The notes under the pieces were generated by a model, which did no database searches, was not told the origin of the DNA, and saw nothing but the letters and a program-made list of their open reading frames with translations. Of a stretch of DNA of 21,755 bases, positions 15,454-21,755 are shown piece by piece (positions within the stretch are counted from its first letter, which is position 1; each line of letters starts with the position of its first letter). The DNA is taken from contig DGHX01000157.1 in the NCBI GenBank assembly GCA_002392835.1, forward strand, positions 13,359 through 35,113. The letters run 5' to 3'. The position numbers were made by a program, and so were the translations under genes. Origin of the DNA: Prevotella sp. UBA3837 (GTDB taxonomy: Bacteria; Bacteroidota; Bacteroidia; Bacteroidales; Bacteroidaceae).

Positions 15454-15928
15454 ATTGCTTTGTGTATTGCAGTCTGACGGCCTGTCGCGCCCGGCTGAGC
15501 GCCTTGCGCAGGGCCACCTCGTTGGTTCCTGTGATAGCGGCGATGTCGGCCATCGTCATGCCTTCTATGTGGCGCAGCCGCAGTATGGTCTGCTGCATGG
15601 GCGGCAGCTGCTCCACGATGTTCATCATGCGCTCTATGCGGTCTGTGGGTGTGGCGGTGCCGACGGCAAGACCGTCAGGCGCACTGACCGCCTCGCTGAG
15701 CGGCTGGGTGGGCTGGCGCCGCCGCAGGGTGCTGACGCAGAGGTTGCGGGTGAGGACGGTGGCCAGCGCGTCGAGGGGTGCGTGCAGCTGGCCGAGCATC
15801 TGCCACAGCCGCAGCAGTGCGTCTTGCACGGCGTCCTCAGCAGCGTCGCCGTCCAAATAGCGCCGCGCCACCTCTAACAGCCGCGGGCGCAGCCGCAGGG
15901 CCTCATCCTTGAATTCTTCTTGCGTCAT
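15443..15928 (-). CDS. ECF-type RNA polymerase sigma factor
   Basis: 161 residues; directs RNA polymerase to a dedicated promoter set. Region 2 covers about 10-75 (ARRYLDGDAAEDAVQDALLRLW, the core-binding helix pair). Region 4 covers about 105-155 (LPPMQQTILRLRHIEGMTMADIA, then TGTNEVALRKALSRARQ as recognition helix). There is no region 1 or 3, as in the ECF group. First gene of a minus-strand operon with an anti-sigma candidate, a small exported protein and a likely barrel. An envelope-stress or surface-signal response is plausible. Upstream, a -7-like box overlaps a palindrome shared with the XRE gene. Confidence 0.92.
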   Translation of the reverse strand: MTQEEFKDEALRLRPRLLEVARRYLDGDAAEDAVQDALLRLWQMLGQLHAPLDALATVLTRNLCVSTLRRRQPTQPLSEAVSAPDGLAVGTATPTDRIERMMNIVEQLPPMQQTILRLRHIEGMTMADIAAITGTNEVALRKALSRARQAVRLQYTKQYEQ

Positions 15929-15985
15929 CTTACCCTATATACGCAGCGATGTGCGTTTTGTGACATTTTTCTGTGCAAAAAATTT

Positions 15986-16033
15986 ATGCAAATTTGCATG
16001 CAAAAATAAGCAATTTACGGCAGAAAACGCAAA
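15986..16033 (-). promoter_or_regulatory. Candidate sigma-operon promoter overlapped by palindromes
   Basis: Minus strand: TTTG (16033-16030), 21 bp, then TATTTTTG (16008-16001), which fits TAnnTTTG. The palindrome TTTGCATGCAAA (15993-16004) covers the 3' half of the -7 box, and a second perfect palindrome, ATGCAAATTTGCAT, lies at 15986-15999. The same 12-mer overlaps the XRE promoter at 21488-21499. An additional self-recognised ECF promoter nearer the gene is possible. Confidence 0.5.
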
Positions 16034-16052
16034 AAGAGTGGAAGAAAATGCG

Positions 16053-16060
16053 TATCTTTG
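16053..16060 (+). promoter_or_regulatory. -7 box of the CotH gene
   Basis: TATCTTTG matches TAnnTTTG. No good -33 partner is visible. Transcription from near 16065 would give a 5' leader of about 115 bases. Confidence 0.5.
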
Positions 16061-16102
16061 CAGTGAAATAACGACGAAACGACATCTACTAACAGCAACG
16101 GC

Positions 16103-16137
16103 CGCCGGCTGACGCTCCCACGAAGGGAATACCGGCG
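16103..16137 (+). other. Stem-loop in the CotH mRNA leader
   Basis: CGCCGG (16103-16108) pairs with CCGGCG (16132-16137), and inside it TCCC (16116-16119) pairs with GGGA (16125-16128) across a five-base loop. It stands out as GC-rich in an AT-rich leader. No known riboswitch fold is recognised and there is no T run. Confidence 0.4.
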
Positions 16138-16180
16138 AACACCTGAAACTTACATTTTTGATTAATAACCTTAAACAGAT

Positions 16181-18778
16181 ATGTACACAAAAAGAAACTT
16201 ACGCACAGGGTTGCTGCTTGCCCTGTTCACTACGAGCAGCCTCAGCACCCTGGCCGACAGCGGTGCCACCGACCGCAGCCTTGCCTTCGGCTATCAGTTC
16301 ACAGACACGCAACTGAAAGACAGCTTCCCACAACTAACCAATCTGCCCACGGTCTACCTGCAGATTTACAAGACGGACTATGACGAGGCGACCGGCAAGA
16401 GCACCATCAGAATGATTGACGGCAAGGCGGAGCTGGAAGCGCTTAAAGACATCTTCCCCGATGGCAACAAGCACGACTGGTACTACCGCAGCAAAATCAC
16501 CATCCGCGACGACTGGGGCACCATTAAGGAGCGCAACGAATGGCTCGGCGTGCGCGGACGCGGTAATTCCACATGGTATACCGGCTATGGTGGCGGCTGG
16601 GAGGGCTGGCAGCCCAAGAAGCCCTTCCGCCTGAAGTTCGACAAGAAGGCCGACCTGCTCACCCGCAAAGAGAACGGCGTAGAAGTGAACGACTATGCCA
16701 CCGACAAGAACTGGACGCTGCTGGCAAACTACTACGACGCAACGCTGATACGCAACGCCCTTGCTGTAGCCTTGCAGAAACGCATGGGCATGACTTTCGT
16801 TCCTGCCTCCAAATTCGTGGACCTGGTCATCAACAACCAATACTTCGGCACCTACCAGATTTCCGACCACGTGAACATCGCCGACCGCCGTGTGCCCATC
16901 AACGAGGACACGGGCTATTTCTTCGAGGGAAACGTGGATGACCCCAACAACCGATTCCAGGAAGACCCCTACATCGGCATCAGCTTTGGCTATGGGGCCG
17001 ACTTCCTGGTGAACGTGAAGAGCCCCGACCCCGACATTGCAACGACCAGCGGTCCCTCTGCCGACCCCAAATACAATGATGTGAAAGCCAAGCTGTCGAA
17101 GGTAGCCACGCTGCTCTACAAGCCCGAGACCGCCCCCAACGACAACTGGCGCCGATACGTAGACCTGAATGCTGCCGTGGATGCATTCATCGTTTCCGAG
17201 CTTAGCTGCAACTACGATGCCGCCTACGGCAACAACTATTTCTGGATGGAGAATATCGACAGCAGAATCGTGTTCGGACCCGTTTGGGACTTAGACCTGA
17301 CCTGGAACTACAAGATAGACGGAAAGGACATTAAGGGGAAACATTTCTGGGAATTCAAACTCACGCCCTTCGCACAGCTCTGCGAGAAGGCCTACAACGA
17401 CCCCTACTTCATGAAAGCCGTCTATGAGCGCTGGCAAGAGGTGAGCATCGGCCTGAAAGATTTCCTGAAGCAGACGGCTAAGGAGCTGAGGGACACCATC
17501 AGCCAGTCGGCTGTGCTCAACTACACAGATCGGAATAACGGCGGTGCGGGAGCATACCTTAACCTGAACAGCTGGAACGACGGCAATCACTATAATAGTC
17601 TTGACGATGCCTATACGGTGATGAATGATTTCATTCCTGACAGGATTAGCTATGTTCAGACCGAGTTCAAGGCGCAATACGACAAGCTGGGCTGCGCCAC
17701 GCTCCAGAAGTGCACCGAGCACGACTACAAGGACTGCATGTTTGCCCATCAGACCGACGGCACCTATCGTCGCGTGTGCAACAACTGCTCTGAGGTGGAG
17801 GCCGACGGCGAGGCCTACTACTACTTCACCGTCTATCCCGAGAGCAGCACCACCAAGAGCTTCTACGCCACGAGCTGGACGCCCGGCGAGACGACGCCCA
17901 ACGCCATCGCCACGGTCGACGTCGATGGCAGGGCCGTGCCTGCAGGCTATAACATCGTGAACGTGAGGAAGGGCAACAAGACCTGCGCCGAGCTGCGCCT
18001 CGTGGACGGCCACCCGTTCTACAGCGACGACAAGTTCGTGGCCGCAAAGGCCTCCTACGAGCGCAAGGTGAGCAACGCCTGGGGCACGATGATCCTGCCC
18101 TTCGACCTGCAGAAGGCTGAGAACGAGACGGCCAGCTTCTTCCACTTAGGCGAGGTCGCCACCGACGAAAAGGGCACACAGACCCTGGTGATGAACGCCA
18201 TAGCCCCCGCCGACACTGCCGCAGCCGTAGCAGGCTACACCCCCGTGTTCTTCATGGCCAAGAACCAGGCCAAAACGGTTACGGCTACCGCCGAGAAAGT
18301 CACCGTGGCAAAGGTGGGCAAGAAGACCATCTGGGAGAAGAGCACCGTGGAGGGCTGGACCCTGACGGGCGTGATGCAGAGGACGCAGTTCAACGTGACC
18401 GACGAGGCTTACGCCGCCAACGACTACTACTACATCAAGGACAACGAGTTCTGGCACGCCACGAAGGACTTGGTTACCAACCCCTTCCGCGCCTATCTGT
18501 GGACGCCGAAGGCCGAGGGTGTCGCAGCCCGCTCGCTGCGCATCGCCCTGGCTGGCGAGGCTTCCGGCATGCAGGAGCTGAGCACCGAGAGCAGCCTGGC
18601 CCTCTTCACCGGACGGGGTGAGCTGAGCGTGGTGGCCCCGCGCACCATGCAGGTGACGGTGACCAACCTGGGCGGCATGGTGATGAGCACCACACGGCTC
18701 GGGGCCGGCGAGCGCCTGACGATGCAGCTGCCGCAGGGCGTCTATGTGGTGAACGGTGTTAAAGTTATAGTGAAATAA
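16181..18778 (+). CDS. Secreted CotH kinase-family protein with type IX-like sorting tail
   Basis: 865 residues. CotH proteins are atypical kinases, first known from spore coats; the bacterial substrate here is unknown. A signal peptide spans residues 1-25. The CotH domain (about 55-500) shows GRGNSTW at 126-132, WQPKKPFRLKFD, WTLLANYYDATLIRNALA, and VWDLDLTWN near 368-376, where the two aspartates fit the metal-binding kinase residues. Residues ~505-530 contain a Cys/His-rich segment (CTEHDYKDCMFAHQTDGTYRRVCNNC split over 26 residues), a possible metal knuckle. Beta-rich regions follow. The last ~70 residues (VTVTNLGGMV ... LPQGVYVVNGVKVIVK) resemble a type IX secretion sorting domain, implying surface delivery. 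A 49-residue peptide gene follows 21 bases later, before a terminator. Confidence 0.9.
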   Translation: MYTKRNLRTGLLLALFTTSSLSTLADSGATDRSLAFGYQFTDTQLKDSFPQLTNLPTVYLQIYKTDYDEATGKSTIRMIDGKAELEALKDIFPDGNKHDWYYRSKITIRDDWGTIKERNEWLGVRGRGNSTWYTGYGGGWEGWQPKKPFRLKFDKKADLLTRKENGVEVNDYATDKNWTLLANYYDATLIRNALAVALQKRMGMTFVPASKFVDLVINNQYFGTYQISDHVNIADRRVPINEDTGYFFEGNVDDPNNRFQEDPYIGISFGYGADFLVNVKSPDPDIATTSGPSADPKYNDVKAKLSKVATLLYKPETAPNDNWRRYVDLNAAVDAFIVSELSCNYDAAYGNNYFWMENIDSRIVFGPVWDLDLTWNYKIDGKDIKGKHFWEFKLTPFAQLCEKAYNDPYFMKAVYERWQEVSIGLKDFLKQTAKELRDTISQSAVLNYTDRNNGGAGAYLNLNSWNDGNHYNSLDDAYTVMNDFIPDRISYVQTEFKAQYDKLGCATLQKCTEHDYKDCMFAHQTDGTYRRVCNNCSEVEADGEAYYYFTVYPESSTTKSFYATSWTPGETTPNAIATVDVDGRAVPAGYNIVNVRKGNKTCAELRLVDGHPFYSDDKFVAAKASYERKVSNAWGTMILPFDLQKAENETASFFHLGEVATDEKGTQTLVMNAIAPADTAAAVAGYTPVFFMAKNQAKTVTATAEKVTVAKVGKKTIWEKSTVEGWTLTGVMQRTQFNVTDEAYAANDYYYIKDNEFWHATKDLVTNPFRAYLWTPKAEGVAARSLRIALAGEASGMQELSTESSLALFTGRGELSVVAPRTMQVTVTNLGGMVMSTTRLGAGERLTMQLPQGVYVVNGVKVIVK

Positions 18779-18799
18779 AAAGTAAGGAGGAAACAGTAT

Positions 18800-18949
18800 A
18801 TGCAGAAGAAAGAATACATGGCTCCGCAGATGGAGACAATCATCCTGACAACAGGTCCGGAACCCTTGATGACCAGCGGCGGAGGCGCCGAAGCTCCGCG
18901 CAACATCCGCTACGGTGGCGACGATGACGGCTGGGGCGAAGGCGACTGA
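18800..18949 (+). CDS. 49-residue Gly/Asp-rich peptide downstream of CotH
   Basis: Small frame with a near-perfect Shine-Dalgarno (AAGGAGG, 18784-18790), nine bases before the ATG; strong SD sites are uncommon in Bacteroidetes, which supports translation. The N-terminal half is a charged then hydrophobic segment (KKEYMAPQMETIILTTGPEP); a GGG follows in TSGGGAEAP; the C-terminus is acidic and glycine-rich (GGDDDGWGEGD). The split resembles a leader plus modifiable core, as in ribosomal peptides, and it carries possible phospho-acceptor Ser/Thr/Tyr. From memory, Prevotella genomes hold similar short peptides starting KK.Y..P, but this is unverified. It shares the CotH transcript and ends 17 bases before a strong terminator. 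A substrate relation to CotH is inference only. Confidence 0.7.
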   Translation: MQKKEYMAPQMETIILTTGPEPLMTSGGGAEAPRNIRYGGDDDGWGEGD

Positions 18950-18966
18950 CTGACGCCTGTGACGAA

Positions 18967-19003
18967 GGGGCGGGAGTTATGTGCTCCCGCCCCTCGTTTT
19001 TTT
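18967..19003 (+). terminator. Strong rho-independent terminator after the CotH-peptide unit
   Basis: GGGGCGGGAG / CTCCCGCCCC, a 10-bp stem with a seven-base loop, followed by TCG and seven Ts. It begins 17 bases after the peptide stop codon. Confidence 0.92.
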
Positions 19004-19074
19004 GGTACTGCAAGATTTTGTGTGGGTTGTGCTTTTATATAAGTTACTGACCCCACCCGAAAACTTTCAGAACC
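19004..19074 (+). repeat. Dispersed ~70-bp repeat, copy 2
   Basis: GGTACTGCAAGATTTTGTG ... AAGTTACTGACCCCACCC ... AGAACC; matches the reverse complement of 10878-10948. It directly follows the CotH-peptide terminator and lies 21 bases from the stop of the acyl-CoA synthetase gene on the other strand. Confidence 0.85.
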
Positions 19075-19095
19075 CGTTCTTTATGCTGTAAGCGT

Positions 19096-20850
19096 TTACT
19101 TACCCTCGGCGTCCTTCTGCCTTATTTCCACGCGACGTATCTTTCCGCTGATGGTCTTCGGCAGCTCGTCGACGAACTCCACGATGCGGGGGTACTTATA
19201 GGGAGCCGTAACGTGCTTCACGTGCTGCTGCAGCTCCTTTACCAGCTCTTCGCCGGCCTTGTCCTTCCACTCCTTGCCCAGCACCACGGTGGCCTTCACC
19301 ACCATGCCGCGCACGTCGTCGGGCACGCCTGTGATGGCGCATTCCACCACGGCGGGGTGCGTCATCAGTGCGCTCTCCACCTCGAAGGGTCCTATGCGGT
19401 ATCCGCTCGACTTGATGACGTCGTCGATGCGGCCCTCAAACCAGTAGTAGCCGTCCTCGTCGCGCCAGGCCATGTCGCCGGTGTGGTATATGCCGTCGTG
19501 CCAGGCCTCGCGGGTCTTCTCCTCGTCGCGGTAGTAGCCCTTGAACAGTCCCACGGGCTTCTTGCTGCCCACGCGCACCACTATCTCGCCCTTCTCGCCG
19601 TCCTCGCAGGGGGTGCCGTCGGCGCGCAGCAGGTCTATCTCGTACTGTGCGTTAGGAATGCCCATCGAGCCGGGCTTCGGCTCCATCCAGGGGAAGGTGC
19701 CCAGGGTCATCGTGGTCTCCGTCTGTCCGAAGCCCTCCATCATCTTGATGCCTGTTTTCTCATAGAATTTCTCGAAGACGGCGGGGTTCAGGGCTTCGCC
19801 TGCGGTGCAGCAGTATTCGAGGCTCGACAGGTCGTACTTCGACAGGTCCTCGCGTATCATGAAGCGGTAGATGGTGGGCGGTGCGCAGAAGGATGTCACG
19901 CGGTAGCGCTCCATCTGCCGCAGCAGCGTGTCGGCGTTGAACTTCTCGTGGTCGAAGACGAAGACCGTAGCCCCGGCGAACCACTGTCCGTAGAACTTCC
20001 CCCATACGGCCTTGCCCCACCCCGTGTCGGCCACGGTCAGGTGCAGGCTTCCCTCGTGCAGGTTATGCCAGAATACGCCCGTGGTCAGGTGCCCCATGGC
20101 GTACAGGTAGTCGTGTGCCACCATCTTCGGCTCGCCGCTGGTGCCGCTGGTGAAGTACATGAGCATGGTGTCGTCGTTGTCGTTGACAAAGTCCGGACGC
20201 TGGAAGGGCGGTGCCTGCATCCATTCTGCCTGGTAGTCGTGGAATCCGTCGGGCACGGGCCTGCCTGCCACGGTGCCGTCGGCCTGCTGCTCTCTGACGG
20301 CGATGTACTGGCTGACGGTGGGGCTGTCGGCCCTGGCGGCCTGTATCTGGCTGACCACGTAGTCGTCGTCGACGCAGATGATGGCCTTCACGCTGGCGCG
20401 CGTGTTCCTATATATTATATCCTTCTTCGTGAGCATGTGTGTGGCCGGTATGACCACGGCGCCTATCTTGCACAGGGCGAGCATGACGACCCACCACTCG
20501 TAGCGGCGCTTCAGTATGAGCATCACGGGGTCGCCCTTGCCTATGCCGAGGGTCTGCAGGTAGCTGGCGGCCTGGTCGCTCTGCTCCTTCAGCTGTGCGA
20601 AGGTGGCACGTATCTCGGCTCCCTTGTCGTTGGTCCACAGCAGGGCCAGCCCCTCGGGCTTCTCCAGTGCCCACTGGTCCATGACGTCGTAGGCGAAGTT
20701 GAAGTGTTCGGGAATGATGAACTCCAGGTGCTTGTTGTAGTCCTCCACTGAGGTAAAGCTTGTCTGCTTCAGAAAACGGAGACCCACCCCCTGCCCCTCC
20801 CTGTGAGGGAGGGGAGCAGATACTCCGTTCGACATGTTCTTATTTTCCAT
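19096..20850 (-). CDS. AMP-forming acyl-CoA synthetase
   Basis: 584-residue ligase of the ANL superfamily that activates a carboxylic acid with ATP and joins it to CoA; closest in layout to medium-chain (ACSM-like) or acetyl-CoA-synthetase-like enzymes. Visible motifs: phosphate loop YFTSGTSGEPKMVAH, EGFGQTETT (A5), the YHTGDMAW motif (A7), FEGRIDDVIKSSGYRIGPFE (A8 hinge), and the C-terminal PKTISGKIRR with the catalytic lysine (A10). The N-terminal residues ~11-25 (SAPLPHREGQGVGLRF) are encoded by a palindromic repeat of the family at 7376-7538, so the original start may have been downstream. It follows the XRE-cupin gene by 60 bases on the same strand and is probably co-regulated. The acid substrate is not certain. 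Confidence 0.93.
   Translation of the reverse strand: MENKNMSNGVSAPLPHREGQGVGLRFLKQTSFTSVEDYNKHLEFIIPEHFNFAYDVMDQWALEKPEGLALLWTNDKGAEIRATFAQLKEQSDQAASYLQTLGIGKGDPVMLILKRRYEWWVVMLALCKIGAVVIPATHMLTKKDIIYRNTRASVKAIICVDDDYVVSQIQAARADSPTVSQYIAVREQQADGTVAGRPVPDGFHDYQAEWMQAPPFQRPDFVNDNDDTMLMYFTSGTSGEPKMVAHDYLYAMGHLTTGVFWHNLHEGSLHLTVADTGWGKAVWGKFYGQWFAGATVFVFDHEKFNADTLLRQMERYRVTSFCAPPTIYRFMIREDLSKYDLSSLEYCCTAGEALNPAVFEKFYEKTGIKMMEGFGQTETTMTLGTFPWMEPKPGSMGIPNAQYEIDLLRADGTPCEDGEKGEIVVRVGSKKPVGLFKGYYRDEEKTREAWHDGIYHTGDMAWRDEDGYYWFEGRIDDVIKSSGYRIGPFEVESALMTHPAVVECAITGVPDDVRGMVVKATVVLGKEWKDKAGEELVKELQQHVKHVTAPYKYPRIVEFVDELPKTISGKIRRVEIRQKDAEGK
20779..20817 (-). repeat. Palindromic repeat inside the synthetase N-terminus
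   Basis: Contains the nine-bp stem CCCCTCCCT / AGGGAGGGG with a three-base loop (20794-20814), flanked by GAGACCC. On the minus strand it reads CTGCTCCCCTCCC ... GGGTCTC, like 20879-20910 on the plus strand. It lies in frame within the coding sequence. Confidence 0.85.
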
Positions 20851-20878
20851 TTGTGTCTAATTGTTTTGCAAGGTAATT

Positions 20879-20910
20879 ACTCCCCTCCGGAGGGGTTGGG
20901 GGAGGGTCTC
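20879..20910 (+). repeat. Palindromic repeat between XRE and synthetase genes
   Basis: Perfect palindrome CCCCTCCGGAGGGG (20882-20895) with tail TTGGGGGAGGGTCTC. It directly abuts the XRE stop codon (20911). It is inverted relative to the copy at 20779-20817, with the synthetase start codon between them. Confidence 0.85.
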
Positions 20911-21468
20911 TTATTCTACAGTGAATGCCAGGAACTTCACGGGCTTGTCGCCCACGGCGAGCATGCCATGGGGCTTTGTGGAGTCGAAGTAGATGGAGTC
21001 GCCCTCGGCGAGGACTATCGTCTTTCCGGCTATGTACAGCTCCATGGTTCCTTCGAGCACCAGGTTGAACTCCTGGCCGGGGTGGGTGTTCTTGTAGATG
21101 GTGTGTGCGTTGGGCTTTGGCTCCACGGTGACGATGAACACGTCGGCCTTGTGGCCCACGAATCCGCTGACGAGCGACTGGTACTTGTATGCCTTCGTGC
21201 GCTCCACGCTCTTGCCCTGTCCGCGTCGCACCACGAAGTAGCTCTTCATGTGTGCCGACTCGGCGAACATCAGCTCCTCGGCCGACACGCCGTACTTGTG
21301 GGCTATCTTCATCAGGTTCGAGATGGTGATGTCGGCCTCGCCGCGCTCTATCTTGTCGTACTTCTCTTCCGACACGCCGATGGTCTGGGCCATCTCGCTC
21401 AGGGGTATGTCGAGCACGTCGCGCAGCCCGCGCAGGCGCTCGCCTATCTGCTTTAATTGATCGTCCAT
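20911..21468 (-). CDS. XRE-family regulator with cupin sensor domain
   Basis: 185-residue transcription factor from the ATG at 21468. Residues ~5-60 are a Cro/XRE helix-turn-helix (IGERLRGLRDVLDIPLSEMA, then GVSEEKYDKIERGEADITISNL). Residues ~110-183 are a cupin fold (HPGQEFNLVLEGTMELYIAG, then EGDSIYFDSTKPHGM), a small-molecule or metal pocket with H and E at the usual places. The longer ORF start at 21498 would lie inside the -7 box, so it is rejected. Co-directional with the acyl-CoA synthetase 60 bases downstream; the pair probably responds to a carboxylic acid or its CoA ester (inference). A palindrome over its promoter suggests autoregulation. Confidence 0.92.
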   Translation of the reverse strand: MDDQLKQIGERLRGLRDVLDIPLSEMAQTIGVSEEKYDKIERGEADITISNLMKIAHKYGVSAEELMFAESAHMKSYFVVRRGQGKSVERTKAYKYQSLVSGFVGHKADVFIVTVEPKPNAHTIYKNTHPGQEFNLVLEGTMELYIAGKTIVLAEGDSIYFDSTKPHGMLAVGDKPVKFLAFTVE

Positions 21469-21486
21469 AATGATGCTTAGTTTAAT

Positions 21487-21527
21487 TTTTGCATGCAAAA
21501 GTACAAAGTTTTCCTTAAACTGGCAAA
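21487..21527 (-). promoter_or_regulatory. XRE gene promoter with overlapping operator-like palindrome
   Basis: Minus strand: TTTG (21527-21524), 20 bp, TACTTTTG (21503-21496), a very good Bacteroidetes promoter. The perfect palindrome TTTTGCATGCAAAA (21487-21500) overlaps the -7 box and the expected RNA start, a typical repressor position. Confidence 0.72.
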
Positions 21528-21677
21528 CAATTATAGAAACATTAACACTGCACGGACAGAAAGTAACTCTTCAGCCCATAGAACCGCTAAAGCGGGCTTT
21601 GAAAAACAAAATAAAACCAAAGAAAACAGAATAAAACCAATCTGAGAGAAATAGCTACGCCAGAAAGGGAAACATAA

Positions 21678-21725
21678 AAGTGCTATACGCGCGCGCGAAG
21701 ACCAATACGCTACACTCGCTACACC
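21678..21725 (+). repeat. Second locus of the CGCGCGCG-arm repeat
   Basis: Matches 8602-8649 over 48 bases with about seven substitutions: AAGTGCT, then ACGCGCGCGCGA, then ACGCTACACTC.CTACACC. The rest of any element would lie beyond the window end. The 150 bases before it hold no gene, only AT-rich sequence with ATAAAACCAA twice and a CCGCT/AGCGG stem at about 21590. Confidence 0.85.
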
Positions 21726-21755
21726 GGAAGAAGGGCGCAGATGAAAACTTCCGTG

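Noticed and set aside
18967..19003. Bidirectional terminator for the synthetase gene
   Set aside because: The minus-strand reading gives no T run after the stem; it serves only the plus strand.
19213..20751. 512-codon open frame on the plus strand
   Set aside because: Antisense shadow of the acyl-CoA synthetase, which has all family motifs.
21469..21498. Upstream ATG for the XRE regulator
   Set aside because: This ATG lies within the -7 box of a good promoter, so it would not be in the transcript.

Overview
The window looks like a chromosomal segment of a GC-rich Bacteroidales bacterium, most likely Prevotellaceae. Pointers are several TAnnTTTG-type -7 promoter boxes (the Bacteroidetes primary sigma-factor signature), a membrane-anchored AraC-type regulator, a C-terminal tail resembling a type IX secretion sorting domain, InlB-type (Listeria-Bacteroides) repeats, and palindromic repeats of a kind common in that order. 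No species can be named from the sequence alone. No rRNA, tRNA, CRISPR array or transposase was seen.

Layout. 1-1199 (+): 3' part of a copper P1B-type ATPase lacking most of its nucleotide-binding domain. 1258-6348 (-): a 1,696-residue exported repeat protein with a dockerin-like C-terminus. About 280 bases of divergent intergenic DNA with three phased direct repeats separate it from a membrane AraC-type regulator (6668-7852, +), whose linker between membrane and DNA-binding parts is translated from an inserted palindromic repeat. 7865-8490 (-): PIN-domain toxin and antitoxin. 8608-8986: a 379-bp element of nested palindromes with 42-bp terminal inverted repeats and no credible gene. 9020-10832 (-): fmt, a 39-codon small ORF whose start is buried in a perfect 17-bp hairpin, and rpe, closed by a terminator. 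10956-13325 (-): secreted family 3 glycoside hydrolase. 13521-15928 (-): ECF sigma factor, candidate anti-sigma factor, small exported protein and likely outer-membrane barrel, closed by a terminator. 16181-18949 (+): secreted CotH-family protein and a 49-residue glycine/aspartate-rich peptide with a strong Shine-Dalgarno, closed by a terminator. 19096-21468 (-): XRE-cupin regulator and acyl-CoA synthetase. The right edge holds another copy of the arm of the 8.6-kb element.

How parts may work together (inference). The membrane AraC-type protein may control the divergent repeat protein. The sigma/anti-sigma pair probably responds to an envelope signal and controls its own operon. The XRE-cupin protein probably controls itself and the synthetase; a shared palindrome overlapping the -7 boxes of both the XRE gene and the sigma operon hints at a common regulator.

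The most unusual content is non-coding: one complex palindromic element plus a second copy of its arm, a palindromic repeat family that has entered two coding sequences, a pair of about 70-bp repeats in opposite orientation 8 kb apart, and a small ORF behind a hairpin. The best candidates for something undescribed are the 8608-8986 element and the CotH/peptide pair.
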